A stretch of 64,000 nucleotides of DNA from Athripsodes cinereus (GCA_947579605.1 OX388317.1:12171384-12235383), one strand, 5' to 3'. Shown: positions 11,656 to 25,050, counted from the stretch's first letter. Made by a program: numbers and translations. The notes: generated from the sequence alone by a model not told the origin.

Positions 11656-12671
11656 TTCATAGAAATAAAAAAATATGATAAATTAATAAGGTAACATAAA
11701 TATCTTAGGTATATAATTTTTTTAAATTTGTATCTATTGCGTTATTAAATATAATGCAATTATTTATATTGAAGGAGGATTCAAGAGTTGGTGATGGCTT
11801 CTCAATGTTTGTAATGGTGTGTGGTGTTTTGTGTTTTAGTGTTGGTGTCTTTTTTGTTTCAATAGTGTTACTTTTCTGTGATGTTTTGCTCTAGTGTCAT
11901 ATAGGTATTTTGCTATATGATCAAATAATTAATTTATGAATTGTTTTGCCAGATTCTAATATTGCATGTCTCTGACACCAGCAACCTTGGTTGCTGACTT
12001 GAGGTATTGTTTTTTATTGAATAATTGAATTGAATAAAATTGATTTTCAAGGAATATTATGCAAATATAATTTTAAATAAAAGTTACATAGATCAACGCA
12101 ATAACAAATCTTGTTTCAATTTTAAAAGGTAGATGAGTAAAATTCATCATTAAATTCATCGCACATTTCTAACACACAGCGCATTTCTAGAACAATTATA
12201 ATACGTGCATTTATTACAACGAACTATAAAACGCACACAGTATGAGTTTAACATATTACATCTACCGTGCTGAAAATTTTATTAAAATCAACTATTAAAA
12301 TCCATAAACAGGTACGCGATTCGGTTATAAATTTATTTAAACCAATATTAATTACCTGTAGCCTATTATAACTGGCTGTAACAGTTTTAATAAACGGATT
12401 TTTATTTTATATTTATAGTTACATAATATTATGAATAATATGTAGGTTGATACAATATATTACGGTATTAAAACTATTAAAATGGACTATAAAGTCTGGT
12501 AATGACGTAAATGATAATCAAATTGTTACCAAAGGAAGATTTATATTGTGTTGCATAGTCAAAATGCAGAGATATATTTTATTTATAACTTTATTATAAG
12601 CTGAGAATTTTTATAAACAACTAATCTTCAACGCAGATTATCTTTTTTTATAACCTATTTTCAATATTATA

Positions 12672-12745
12672 CACTACTATACTATACCCTCACGCAGTGT
12701 CCCAAGTGGGGTAGGCAGAGAGAACGGAACGCCAAATAGATTATC
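12672..12745 (-). mobile_element. RTE-like LINE 3' terminus
   Basis: Minus-strand codons read IWRSVLSAYPTWDTA and stop, then gggtatagtatag. This is the extreme C-terminus (WRS...SAYP) of an RTE-like LINE, with relatives at 16785-16920, 29600-29905, 44041-44380 and 62408-62700. Its last bases (gcctaccccacttg-gga..tgcgtgagggtatag) closely resemble the 3' end of Rep-A. Confidence 0.6.
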
Positions 12746-12869
12746 TCTACACACTTCCTATTTTTACTAACAATAATATAGCAAAAAAGAAGATCTGTAG
12801 CCAAGTGGTCGAGTCTTGGACATTCAATCAAAACATCCTCAATCTTATTTTTCCCGCTTTTACAATTAA

Positions 12870-13591
12870 GGGGCCTCTTTAGCAAAAACGATAAAACATT
12901 CAATTTTCAACAAGTTTGGTACACAAACTCTCAAAACTTGTTGACCCTACGAACATTTTGATTTGATAAAATATGAAAACAAATATTAATTACAAATATC
13001 AAACTTTAACTTTAAAAAAAAACTTGATTTTAGCTTCATAATATTCGTTTCTAAAAAAGCATATTTCATAAAATCCAATTCGGGGGTGTGTTTGGAACTA
13101 AATGCACGAGAATCCTAAAAAATTTCATATATTTTTTTATAATAAATCGAATACTTAGATAGAAATCACAATTATAGAATAAATAAATTCTATTTTTTTT
13201 TTGTTTTTTCGTGGATATTGACCGATTTAAAAAATATTTTTTTTTGATAATATTTCTCATATTTTGGAACCAAAAATCACCACATGAACTCGATTTTTTG
13301 TATACTAAAAAAAGTTTGCTAAAATCTATAGTATTTATGTGCTCGATAGGATGAATAAAAAATATATTTATTTTACAAATAATTTGTATTTTGATATAAC
13401 AAAGAGTATCTAAATGTATCTCGTCAGTGTGCGATTTATTTATTTTTTAGTAAAAAACTAATATTGGTAATAAATATTTGTTTTTTTTATTTTATCAAAT
13501 CAATATGTTCGCAAGGGTCAACAAATTTTAGCAGTTTTTCTATCAAATTTGTTAAAAATTGAATATTAACCGTTTTTGCTGAACGGGGCCC
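12870..13591. mobile_element. TIR element flanked by TTAA, 722 bp
   Basis: Both ends are flanked by TTAA (12866-12869 and 13592-13595), the target duplicated by piggyBac-type transposases. The termini are inverted repeats beginning GGGGCCTCTTTAGCAAAAAC (left) and GGGCCCCGTTCAGCAAAAAC (right, reverse complement). Similarity continues for more than 100 bp on each side, including ttgttgaccct, gaacat and ttgatttgataaaat. The interior is AT-rich without a transposase ORF, so it is non-autonomous. Substitutions between arms indicate some age. Confidence 0.75.
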
Positions 13592-13854
13592 TTAAAGCAT
13601 TTTGCTTACTCTGTATAAATGTGTTATTTATCACAAACTTTATGTACAAGTTAAAAACTGTTGAATAATGTTTTTCCGACAATTATAGTTGTAAATTTTA
13701 GTTGAAAATATTACAATTAGTAAATGAAGGATAGCAATACTCAAAAACATGATATTTGAAGATAATAGCGCAGTCTTCTCATCCTTGAGGCTTTCGACAG
13801 CCTTTATGATTTTTCCATGATAAAACAATAAAATGAATTAGAAACTATTGTTAA

Positions 13855-13955
13855 AGAGTCAGGAATGTCGTGGAAAGGATTGACTCAATTGGCACAGCAA
13901 CGCTTAACGGAGGAGGCTGGTTTCTGCCCAGCGCTCCCTTTGGAGTGTTAAAAGG
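13855..13955 (+). mobile_element. LINE 3' end fragment (family with CSREER terminus)
   Basis: Reads caggaatgtcgtggaaagg, ...ggaggaggctggtttctgcc, ...tgttaaaa, matching the end of the better copy at 20672-21000. Also present at 49150-49350. Confidence 0.5.
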
Positions 13956-16784
13956 CAAATTAATAAATCAAAAGTTACATGTTTTTATAGAAAAAGAAAA
14001 ATAATAAAATCAGTTACAGCATAATAAATCTCTAGTGTCTTATATTTATTTTATCTTGTTACGTTTGAAAAATAATAACGATTTGAATTAGAACACAGAA
14101 CGATAAGTAAATAAAATGAATGTAGGTACTTAAATTCATGTTTGTTTTTGTAATGTTAGCTCAAGAATAAATTCACGTCTTAAATGTTTAAAGAACGGTT
14201 AAAATTTGTACGATCTTTGTTAATTTATTCTGTTGTCTGGCTGGTATGTGAGAGATGGGATTTACCAAGAAAATCAGAGACGGTTTTGGTATAAAAAATA
14301 TACATTTAATAATTTAGATTTAGTACGTAGATGAAATTCAGTGCTTCGTGCTTAGGATTATTTTTTTTCACTGAGTCTTTGACATTCATCACAAAAACAC
14401 AGAAAATTTATTCCTATTATATCATTTAATAAATAAAGGCTTTCTTCTGTATTTTGCTGATATTTCCATTATAAAAACAAAACAATGTAATACGAAGTGG
14501 AATTCTAAAAATGAGTATTATTATATTAAAATGGAATCAAATAAAAAATGGAGAGAGTACTGCATATCATATATTTTGATCTTTTAAATATTATTTTAAA
14601 TATTTTTAAATTTTTTTGCTTAGTGAATTGATTTTAAAGATATTCTTTATTCTCTATTCTTCAACATCTCCCGTAGATCCTTTACAGGACACTTGGGTTC
14701 ATCAACATTGCAATAATAAAATAGAAAGGGAAAACATTAATACAATAGAAAGAGCGTAACAAACACAACATACAAAAAAATATTGAAAATTCAAGATACA
14801 ATAATAAATAAATATAGACACATAAATTATTTTTCTTCAGTACTAAAAGGATAAACGCACGTGTTATGTAAAAACAACAAAAATGATTATTGTTAAGACG
14901 GAATACTCGTATATCAACATTTTAATCCCGCAAAATATTGATCTTCTTCTTTTCGTGTTGGTCGGTCGGTCTTCATCCCAATTCCCTCCTAGAAAGCCAC
15001 GACCTCTCTTGCATTGCATCTTTGATAATGTGAAATTTTTATTTTTGTTGATAGTTACTGTAACATTTAGTGTCAAACAAAAAAGGTTTACTTTTTTTGA
15101 ATGTCTATGACAAAAGCGTCTGCAAAACCACCTATCAATTTTTCATGACAATTTCTTGTTGTTTACATAATCTTTTGACGTACTTCCATTATAAATATTT
15201 TATGAATATAAATTATAGGTATATAGCACCGCCGTGTCAATTCACTCTGCTCCTACATCGTGACCATTTAATCTTACAACAAAAGCAGATGGGAATATTC
15301 AATACAGAATTTGAATAAATTCTCAAGAAAAATAAGCCTACCATCGACCCTGAGTAATCCTCAAGACAGGTGATTCAATTAAAAGTTCAAGACTGTGTTA
15401 ATAAATTACAAAATAACGGTTATTTGTAGATGTGTACCATGCCAGAGTCTCATACTATCACTACACCATCCACTCGCCTCCCGTGAGCAGAAGGAAATAA
15501 ATTTAGAAATTTTAATTCTGTAATCTTGCCAAGTACCCACTTACCTGTGTTTACAAACTGTTCACACCAAACTGCTTAAGACCAAAAATACATTTCGCTA
15601 TATACACAATGGCTTGCTGATATCAAGTATCCACCTACATAAATGAGAATAAAACGGTCTCCTTTTTGTGATTACTACTAGTACGTAACACAGGCAAAAA
15701 ATGCTGGGGGTGTATTTTAAATTTTTTGGAAGTATAACATTGATTACAGTGGCATCACCATATATGATGGTTTGCGATGAATGTGCATGCACGTCTTGGT
15801 TTCACCTGTATGATATTATTGAATATATTCTTACCAAATAAAACAAAATCCGTGGTTAGATAGAAGAAATCACTATATACCTAGTGATAATCTTGCCACT
15901 GCACATCATAACATTTGTTCCTATGTATACTGCTCTGTTGATTTTGTTATATAATTGATGATGTGCAAGAAGAATAAAACAAATATATAAATGCTATTTT
16001 GATGCTTACGAGATATAAAATGGGAACAGTACGGGAAGTTTTTGAATTTTCAAGCAATCTGTACGCATGATATGAGTTTGTTCATACACACAAGCATGAA
16101 AGTAGTGTGTTAACTTTTAAAATGGTGTTATAATGTATACCGGGCCTTATTTTAGTACTAAATATACTTTCTTAGAAGCTAATACACTCACCTGAACACA
16201 CTACACTTTAAAGAATTACAATTTTACTTCATTATTCTAATCTGAAACTTTGAATAGGCTTTTGTTGTTGTAACTAGTTTACAAATTATGAATGGAAACA
16301 GAAGGAGCTTTCGAAAGTTTTGTTTAAATTAAATAAGGCTGTGGTAAGGGTCGTAGAATTCGTGGTATTCTGGTGGGAATTTCAATCTTCTGAGACTATC
16401 AATTATTATTTAATGCGTGCTGAACAACCTGTCAAAATAATAATGCGCACGTTTCAAGATGACTCGTGTATGACAATATTGTGTGGTTTTTGATTGACAA
16501 TAAAGATCAACATAGAAACAAGATAAAATTTCATAGTATCAATTTTTCTACGTTATCAAAAAATCTTTCACAACTGGGTTAACCAGTGTAGTCATTGCAT
16601 GTTATCAGCATGTTGATGGTTTTCTATGAGCTGTGACAAATTTGTCAATGTTCAGAATGAGTAGCAGAACTCACCGCTGATTTAAAATATTTTATACGTA
16701 ATATTTGACCAAGACTCGTATTTTACAGTAGAAAAGACAAAATTTCAAAAACCAACTTTATTCCGGAACGCTCCGGACTATAAT

Positions 16785-16920
16785 ATAAATCGGCGTGCGA
16801 GTATGAGAAACTGGATGAATGTGGAGGAAGCGAAAGAAGTATATAGGTAAGGATAATCAATATGGCATTCCATTCTCTCGGCCTACCCCACCTCGGACAC
16901 TTCTTGAGGGTGAAGGCAGA
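16785..16920 (+). mobile_element. RTE-like LINE 3' end remnant
   Basis: Codons read RNWMNVEEAKEVYR, a frameshift, then a WHSILSAYPTSDTS-like ending. This is the NVEEAKE...W.S..SAYP C-terminal signature shared with 29600-29905 and 62408-62700. Confidence 0.5.
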
Positions 16921-17030
16921 TTAACAGATAACTCTAGACAAATTTAAAAAACCAAGAGTACTTCAGGAATTCCATCATGTTAGGTAAGAAACCTAGTAAT
17001 TTTATTAGCTATTATAAAACAACTTCTTAC

Positions 17031-17164
17031 CTGCATAGTGTTAATGTAGAATGTTAGATTGGCTAAAGGACGAGAAGGTGGAGCCGTACAGTTGGCTCTG
17101 AGAATATCTCCTGGATCATACTGTGATCTCTCTGTGACGATGATCGGTGGACCAGGAGGAATAC
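17031..17164 (-). CDS. beat: beat-family gene, exon encoding start of Ig domain 2
   Basis: Second recognised exon of the same gene. The acceptor is a T-rich tract ending in cag, and the donor is CAG|gtaaga, close to consensus. The exon supplies the last two bases of a split Gly codon, matching the one base left by the exon at 48530-48665, then 44 codons ending in phase 0. The protein has the linker IPPGPPIIV, then QYDPGDILRANCTAPPSRP with the first cysteine of Ig2 (residue 25 of this exon), then LANLTFYIN, where Phe-Tyr occupies the usual core Trp position. NCT and NLT are potential N-glycosylation sites. The phase match, order and orientation support one transcript across a 31-kb intron. A separate nearby beat paralogue supplying one exon is possible but less economical. 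Confidence 0.88.
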
Positions 17165-19186
17165 CTGAAACAAATAAATAAAAAAGTTTAACAAAATGCA
17201 AAAAAGATTTTATATAGGTACCCTTGTGTCAGTTTGAAAATAACACATGATTTTAATACGTTTAAATTGACTACAGTAGGTACCAACTAAAAAAATTAAA
17301 TCGTATGACTGTTATTTAACATTGTTATTTTAACATTTTTCTATTCATTTATAAATAATTTATTCATGGTTTATATTTTTATGTAATGAAAAAAAGAAAA
17401 GAATTTATGATAAGAGTCAGTTGGGTTTATATTTCTCTCACTGCCCATCTACCCCACTCTCATATACTAAGTATACCTATGTATATTGTACTTTAAGGGT
17501 CTTCAAGATGTTCCCCAGCTTTATTGAAAAGTACTCCTGGTTGTGGTTGTTTTGAAGAGCGCAACAACATTTTTTTAAATATAAAAATAAAGTATACATT
17601 AGGTATTGTAAATAAATTGTAGGTATGTGCAAAGAAAGCCGAATGATAAAATTATACGATACTGTTTTTAAAATAGAAATCTGACGTTAATTGCAAGAGA
17701 TTTGTTAAAATTTATAAAAAAAATCGTACAAATCTGCCTCCCTCTCCCCTACAGAAATTCTTGGAATTAAATGTTTAATCGGCTTTATTATTTTCTGTCA
17801 TCTCTTTAATAATCATTAAATTTGTCATTTATTTAATATTAATTGGTCACATAATCAAACAAAGCATTATTGTCAATTTGTTAACAAAACGATAAATATT
17901 TAAAAAAATAAATAAATATTATCTCCAAAAATTTATTCAGTACTATTATTATTATTTGTTTTTCAATGAATTACAATTATTATTGGTGAAATTTAATTAA
18001 CTGTAAAATAAATTTAAAATATACACTGTGATCCGACAAATGTTAAATTAATTGAACCATTGAGACCGAAATGTTTATTTGAAATAATAATTTATATTGG
18101 AAATAAATAGAATGGAATGTCCATGTGTGAATATCGGTGCACTACAATATATTGATTTAATTAATTATATTTGTTCCAACACTTTCCTTTACAAGCTACA
18201 TAATACACTTAATTGATCATGAAAGAAAATTTAAGTTTTTTTTAATGTAGGACATGTTCTTGTAAAGGGATTCAGGACGTTGTTTGTATTTTAAGTATTT
18301 GAAAAAATACAAAAGATCTCTTGTCTCCACCAAAAATGCACAGATTGTTTCTAAAACTTGCTCAATAGGTATATACTTATTCTGTGCTAGGGTTTAGGGT
18401 TGATTTGAAGATGTTGCTCAGCAACAAGTCCGCTATTAAGTCTAAATTACTTAATTATAGTGTTGTATATTATTGTAAATTTATGTAAATTTTTGGCAAA
18501 TAAAGATTAATTAATTTATTTTTGTTTAAAAGACTAACTATGAATATGTGCGGATTTGCGCTGTTTTAAAACCAGTAAATAAATTATAAGATGTTTTCTA
18601 TATAATTATCGCCATAACAACATCTTCCACAAATAGGGTAGCTAGCGAAGTAACTGTATGTAACAAACAGTAAATTCTTCCTCACGTTAAAAAAATTATA
18701 TTCACGATAAAAAATAAATTAAAAAATAAGCAAATTGCCTGCAAACATTGAATAATTCGTATTCACATTAATTCATCCAACGTAATTTTCTAGTCCAATA
18801 ACAAAATTATTATAATTACTGTTCAATAATCTAATCTAATTAAATATTGTTCATCAGATATTTTAATAATACAAAATTTACTATTATTATATAATGTATG
18901 TACAAGAACCGTGACAGGCTGATTACAAATTTTGATGAGTTTCATTTAGAGTTGAATGATTTCAAATTAACAACACATCAAATACGAATACACACTTCAA
19001 ACAATCCACTCATCGCATTAAAAGCGAATATTTAACATACAATATGTTAAGACATTATTAATTTCGTTGCTACTCATATTATATCCTATTCCACATACAT
19101 AGATAACTGACACTGTAACTAAAACATAAAGCCTATAAACCAATGTGGCATTTAAATATACCTAATGCTATATTAACAAAAATATT

Positions 19187-19350
19187 CTACCATACTATCA
19201 CGGCACATCCCAATAGTATGGTGGCCAGTGGACTGCATGATAATATATGTAAACATGGAGTCCGCTGGCCTAATGTCCTCTTATACATGAGGTTTTACGA
19301 GCATCTACAGGACACTCGAAAACTCACAGAAAAGAGTGGAAGATCACTTC
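19187..19350 (-). repeat. Rep-A copy, diverged
   Basis: Begins ctaccatactatcacggca (the 3' end of Rep-A in reverse), keeps ggtggccagtggac and ends caggacactcgaaaactcac-gaaaagagtgga. Central part rearranged. Confidence 0.6.
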
Positions 19351-20671
19351 TTCCGGTAACTCCACGGAAAATACGTTGATTTAAAATTTTCGATCATGTT
19401 TTCTTGAATGTAATTTACCAAACATTAAAAATCTTTATTTATACAAATACATAGAAAATATAAATTTAATAAAGTGAAACATTCGCAACTTATAAATTTA
19501 ATCAAAATTAATGTAGAACCTTCGAACAAAAAAGACTATAGTAGCGCAACGAATCAAGATACATTAAAAATAAATATTATAAAAATTAGTTAATAAAATG
19601 CAAATATGGATGAAAACATAAAAATAAGAAGAAGAAAAAGTACTTCAATGAAAAAATTTTGACATGTTTTTATTGCGCAATCCCATAACAAAATATATAT
19701 AATTATAATAAGGTAAAAATATTTATTAATATATTCTTTGCTGCACATTGACTACAAGAAATTTCACACATTAATACAGTACAGTATCAAACATAATCAA
19801 AATACAAAAAGCGATTTTATCGCAGACGCGCAATTTCTTCCAACGTACCTTATTTTAAAGCAAATTTATTTATATAATTTTAAGAAAGAGAGAAAAGAGG
19901 TACAAGAGATGTATTTCATACTGGATATAAACAAATCAATTGTTTTTAGTTGTATTAAAAATAGATTATCGAGAAAAATAGGTCATTCATCTCCCCAGGA
20001 CATTGTCATTCCATGAAACGTATTTTCTTTAATAATATATTTAATTTTCCAAAATAAATGCAAGAAAAGGAGGAACTTTCATTCAGAATTGGGCGAAAAT
20101 AGAAAGAAGGAAAGAAATCAAAGATTTAAAATAGTACCTAATAATGGAAATTTTAGCCATTAAGATAAATAAAAAATTGGTTTATATTTATTCCATTCCA
20201 GATTATCAAACATTATTTTTTCAGCATTTTTTATTTTTGTGAAAACTTCTGTAAAATGTTGATGAATTTCAGTAAAATATATTGAAATATACGCTTAGTC
20301 CTTCAAAGGATTTTCGGAATACAAACTTATTGTTTATTTAGAGGACCTTTTCGTGCATACATATTAGAAACGGTAAAATAAATAGTATGAGTTTGTTAAT
20401 AGCGCACCTGAACAATGTCTGCAATAAAAACAAAACCAAATATGTCCTATTTAACATTATGTACATATTGTATTATCTACTTATTTGATACATAATTATT
20501 ATGTACTTTACAGAAACCTATTCAAGTAATAATTAATGTACCTATGTACTTAGTTTTACAAAAATCTATCTTTCTCATCGTCTCAGGCTAGTTACAAGTA
20601 TCATTCAAAAATTCGTCCGTCTTTCAATGCATATTGCATAACTATTGCACAAAGTAACTATGTAACTATGT

Positions 20672-21000
20672 CACAAATGATTCTGTGCGCCGGCGCACTC
20701 AGCAGAGACCTGTAGTCTTCGTAATACTGGAGAGGCGATGGTCCTGGCTGGGACATGTTCCGAGAATGCCCAATGATAGTTGGCCAAAAAGAGCGCTGTT
20801 CTTCCGTCCGCAAGGGTTCCGTCGGCCCGGGCGTCCCTCTTTCACAATGCACCGTTCCAATGACAACGACATCAGAGCGCAAGGAATGTCGTGACGGGAA
20901 AGAGGTGACGCAATCGGCGCAGAAACGCTCTGAATGGAGGAGGCTGGTTTCTGCCCTGTGCTCCCGAGAGGAGCGTTGAGAGCGATGAATGAATTGAATG
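20672..21000 (+). mobile_element. LINE ORF C-terminus with 3' end
   Basis: Plus-strand codons read RRRTQQRPVVFVILERRWSW, LGHVPRMPNDSWPKRALFF, and GFRRPGRPSFTMHR. This is the RRW.WLGHV.RM...GRRRPGRP block found near the C-terminus of RTE/Jockey-like LINE proteins. A frame change is followed by an ending with LVSALCSREER and stop, then a tail of ATGAATGAATTGAATGAATAA type. GC-rich compared with its surroundings, as expected of a coding transposon piece. 5'-truncated. Confidence 0.65.
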
Positions 21001-21237
21001 AATAATTATACAAAGTACTCAACTCACACATTCGTAGAATTACATTAAAAAAACTAAAGATAATATATAAGTATGACTATATATTTATAAATCCACTATT
21101 TACAATGACATATTTGAATATTTTTGATTGACTTATAATTATTTCACTAACACTTATTTTACCTGTAATACTGAACTTGATATAATAAATTTATTGTGTA
21201 GTTTTTGTTGTTTTTTGTTTTTAATATGATTGTTAAC

Positions 21238-21286
21238 ATGTCAAAGGCTAACGCCGTAAATATATGAAATAAATAAATAAATAAAT
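21238..21286 (+). mobile_element. Possible LINE 3' tail with (AAAT)n
   Basis: tgtcaaaggctaacgccgta-aatatatga followed by AAATAAATAAATAAATAAAT looks like a LINE 3' UTR end with a tetranucleotide tail. No coding sequence remains. Confidence 0.35.
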
Positions 21287-21404
21287 AATGATAACAAGGA
21301 AACACAATAAACTCTATACTGTATTTTACTTCAATGCCCTTTGGACACATGAATGGATGTTAAAAGGTCTCAATACAAATTATCCATTTTCATAATAATC
21401 ATCA

Positions 21405-21500
21405 TATCGCTGAATTGAAATTGTTGAATGTATTGTTAGCAATATTTTATGATTGTCTCACTCACAAAACACTCAAAAACTTACAGAAAAGACGGATTGG
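21405..21500 (-). repeat. Rep-A remnant
   Basis: Contains tatcgctgaattgaaattgt and aacactcaaaaacttacaga-aaagacgg, diverged equivalents of the centre and 5' end of Rep-A in reverse orientation. Confidence 0.45.
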
Positions 21501-22199
21501 CATATTCTGGTCGGGGAGTTTATGGAACATTATTATTTAATATTTTTTGTATATTTATTAAAATTATATAAGTATAAAAATATCTATGTTTATACGGATG
21601 CCATGAGACTTGTAGGAAATGTCGCAATGGTACAGTAAGTGTATAGTTGTAATACTTTTAATGGAATAAAATAACATTTTCTAAAAATATAGTAATATAT
21701 CATGTTGTTAGCACTAAGATTCCTACTTATAATCTGAATTTATATGAAAAATATTATTTATTGTTATACGAATCCCTTTCTACTCGAGAATATTCTTTCC
21801 TGCTTGGTATGTATATTTACGACGCAAAAATATTCGAGATAAAGTTAATCTAAAATAACTACATAGTAGGTAGGTACATTATAATATATATCTTCAACAT
21901 TCACACGACAATCGTATTTCATTTAAATACTAGAATAGTTAAATATAACTGTGGATGGGTCTCAGTGGCTATACTAGGTTTTTAATATTGGTTAAGCTTT
22001 TATAAAGAATATCGATCGTTGATATATCTCACGTTAATAAGAAGAAAACCATAAGACTCATTTATTGGCCCAAATGCGAAAACGGAGCGTAACAAAACAT
22101 AGACAACCGTAAACTATACCAAGATCATTAATTCAAAGTTTGTCGACTACGATGACTGGGTCTTGAAGACAAATTAGTGATACCATGACAATAAAAAAA

Positions 22200-22435
22200 A
22201 TATACTCAACAATGTTCAGTGGCAGAAAAATATCGGGAGGCAAAGCAGAAATGAATAGATAAAGTGGAAGAATACCTGCGAGCTGTAGGCATGATCAACT
22301 GGCGATGAGAGTTGATGAAGAGAAGGAGGTTGAGGAAATTTTTTGGGAAGACGACACCAAAACCCACACCACGTTGATGACGTTCATGATCTCATATTAT
22401 CGCACCCAAGAAGCTTTGTGATAGAGGGGAAAAGA
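22200..22435 (+). mobile_element. RTE-like LINE C-terminal remnant
   Basis: Degenerate codons include KWKNTCELXA/VEEYLRAVGMINW-like residues (in different frames) and RRRLRKFFGKTTPKPTP, resembling VEEDLR..G..NW..RAQDR..WR of RTE-like LINE ends. Frames are broken; no tail identified. Confidence 0.35.
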
Positions 22436-23199
22436 AATTGTTATAAAATATCAGTTTATCTTATGTATATTGGACTCAGGTGATTTTGCGACGAAAAGAA
22501 GAAATTTGATATGTCTTTTTTGACATTTTATTCAGTGCAAACGACACGGGTTGTTGATCCGAAACATCGATATATAGCTCCAAAAAAGTTTCCAGTCCTG
22601 AATAAAATGATAAAAGTATTTTGGATTAATTGAAACCACGTCCCTGGTTGATATACTGTTGGACTATTAAACAAGTCTCTAAGCAGATGAAAATATTTTA
22701 ACTCCATTGCAAATTCCATCACGGCCATTGACATAGCTCGGGATATAAAAATCCCCGAAAAACATCTCGTAATAATGAAAGGACGACGGTAGTGTGCTTT
22801 ATGTACACCGTGTACCTACTATATATGTAATACCCCATCAAAGTGATAAAGAGGTTCCCTATTATCCCCGAATTCCGACAAACCCACTAACACTTAGTGA
22901 TTTAATATTGATCACAATAGAAACATCGAAACTGAAAGTAGATTATTTCGTTTTGATCAGTGTACCAAGTTCTTTTTGGTTGTTTTGAAGTTAAGAAATG
23001 ACGTAAGCATGATTTCACATTGTGTTTGAAAATGGAACCGTGCCATTGAATCAAACATTTAGGTCAATGAAAATAAATTACGTAAATAAAAATTAGTAAT
23101 AACGCAAAAGTCGAGATCTCCATGTCTTATCACTGGTTTATAATTGTTTATACTCTACGTCTTCGCCATACTATCTCAAGGAAATGTTTGAGTATCTTT

Positions 23200-23636
23200 C
23201 GAGCCATGGCTTGCCCTAATGATCCAATAGCGAGCGTCTTCTAGCGATACCAGCTCATAGCTCAAACTTTTTTACAAACTCTTTTTCTGTTCATGGTGCT
23301 CGCTGTTGGAATAGTTTGCCTTCCAGGATAAGGTTGCTCCTCACTCTTCAAGCTTTCGAGCGGGCGGTTAAGGACCATTTTATCACACAAAATATGGCTT
23401 CTGTATCCTAGTCCCTTTTCCTACATATTCTTCTCCTTTTTTACCTCCTCTTTCCTTTCTTTAAGATTTTTTTTATGTGAAAGTTTCATGAAATTGGGTT
23501 AGTTGGAAGATATCGCGCCTTTGCGATAAACTCGCCCTCTGTATATTGATTGTATGATTGTCTTTGTTTTAAATGTATTTTTGTGTGAATTTGTGTACAG
23601 TAAAGAATAAATAAATAAAAATAAATAATTAAATAA
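23200..23636 (+). mobile_element. CR1-like LINE 3' end (family F1) with RT ORF C-terminus
   Basis: From 23262 an open frame reads SNFFTNSFSVHGARCWNSLP, SRIRLLLTLQAFERAVKDHF and ends ITQNMASVS-stop at 23409-23411. This SFSV..ARCWNSLP..IR...F..A+K.HF pattern is the usual C-terminus of CR1-like LINE proteins. The 3' UTR has ggttagttggaagatatcgc, gcgataaactcgccctctgt, and ends gtacagtaaagaataaataa with an AAATAAAT tail. It is the best of five F1 copies in the window. Confidence 0.75.
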
Positions 23637-24830
23637 AAATCGCGCTGGGTCTTAAAAAGCGTTCAAATCTCAACACAAAAATCAAAGAAAACTACCTTAT
23701 ATTTAGACATAATAAATTTTAAATTAATGTCAACTTTGATTTTACGAAAGTTTAGTAAAAATTGGTCGACAAATGATCACCAATTAATACATTGAAAATA
23801 AACACAGTTTCATACTTTACTTCACGATTTTGAATTACTTTGAAATTCACGACCGAGAATTATTTCAAGGAACACAAAATTAAGGACTGTATTTAAATAA
23901 GTGCTGTTTTTATACAAAAATCAGAGCTTATTAGTACATAATGATCTGGTTGAATGAAAATCTTTTCAAATATAATTTATATAAAATCGTTGACTTCGTA
24001 ATCTGTTTAACTTTTCATATACCTGTCTCTTCCCATTTTAAAGCAAACTCCACACTATTAAATTGAGATTGTTAATAAATATTGTTTGATCACTCACATA
24101 TTCAATTTAAAAAAAAAAAGTATAGATCTGTTTATATTAATATAATATTTTCTCTTTCGAAAAATCGTTCGATCAAAAATCGACACTGTATTACCACCCC
24201 TATTGATTAGTACGACATCCACTTGTTTGTCGATAATTTAGTTAACTCTTCGAATTACTTGTCCTTTCAGACAATCATGGAAGGGGAGTCGAATCGAAAT
24301 AAATCGATATTTCATCAACCAACTTCAGGGTAAAATCTATGTTTGTACCGTCTTTACTTTTCAATTAATAATACCCACCCTCTGATTTATTAGAGCCATG
24401 AACAATGTAAAATCAAAAAAAAAAATGTGGTGTGGACAATGAAATATATTGAAAATTAATGCGGTTAAGAAAATGATACTAATTTTCAAATTTATTTTGA
24501 TTATAATTTTCTTTAATTTTGATAATTGTTGTATGCGCTTACCTATTGATGCACAAATATAAATATATATTTTTTTTAAATATTTTTTGCTGTATTGTAT
24601 AGATGCCTACAAATTAAAGTTGTTTATGAATAGTGGTGTACCTACCTACCTATGTATTTGTTATATACTTATGGTTTGTTATATTAATAATTCTTTTTTT
24701 TTTATATCACATCAATAATTGTGTGTATGAGTTACTTTAATGATTAACACCAATGTATAAATTGTATGTATATGTATTTATTTTGTAAATGGCAATTTGC
24801 CATTTTATCCCGTGGAGCACCCGGTAAAGA

Positions 24831-25050
24831 ATTGGTCACCCACTCTTATCCGTAAGTTTTCGAGTGTCCTGTAAAAGGCAGGTGTTCGAAAAAATAAGAC
24901 ATTTTACATCTTAAATTCAGCGATAAGGCTTGCCACCCATCCTGAATGTCTGGATTTTATATTGGCACGGAGAGGACAGCTTGCATGTTTATTATATGCA
25001 GCTGGTCTGCTGGCTACCCCATTTGTGGGATATGCCGTGATGGTATAGTA
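24831..25050 (+). mobile_element. Rep-A full-length copy
   Basis: Starts attggtcacccactctt, contains gagtgtcctgtaaaaggcag, gcgataaggcttgccaccca, and ends accccatttgtgggatatgc then cgtgatggtatagtata. Very close to 7685-7918 apart from a shorter TAG tail. Confidence 0.75.

Larger units (their letters stand above)
2871..17030 (-). other. beat intron of about 14 kb
   Basis: Intron between the two Ig2 exons, defined by splice sites with matching phase 0. It holds Rep-A copies, a short Helitron, a foldback, a TTAA-flanked TIR element and LINE 3' ends (listed separately). Nothing recognisable was seen in 3110-3940, 4090-5029, 5235-6454, 7214-7684, 7919-10050, 10740-11425, 11660-12665 and 13955-16780 beyond AT-rich sequence and short degenerate pieces of Rep-A (for example near 6455-6500, 8745-8790 and 16645-16685). 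Confidence 0.75.

Noticed and set aside
19738..20016. 92-codon plus-strand ORF
   Set aside because: Lys/Ile/Asn-rich without motifs; no start context, splice signal or relatives.
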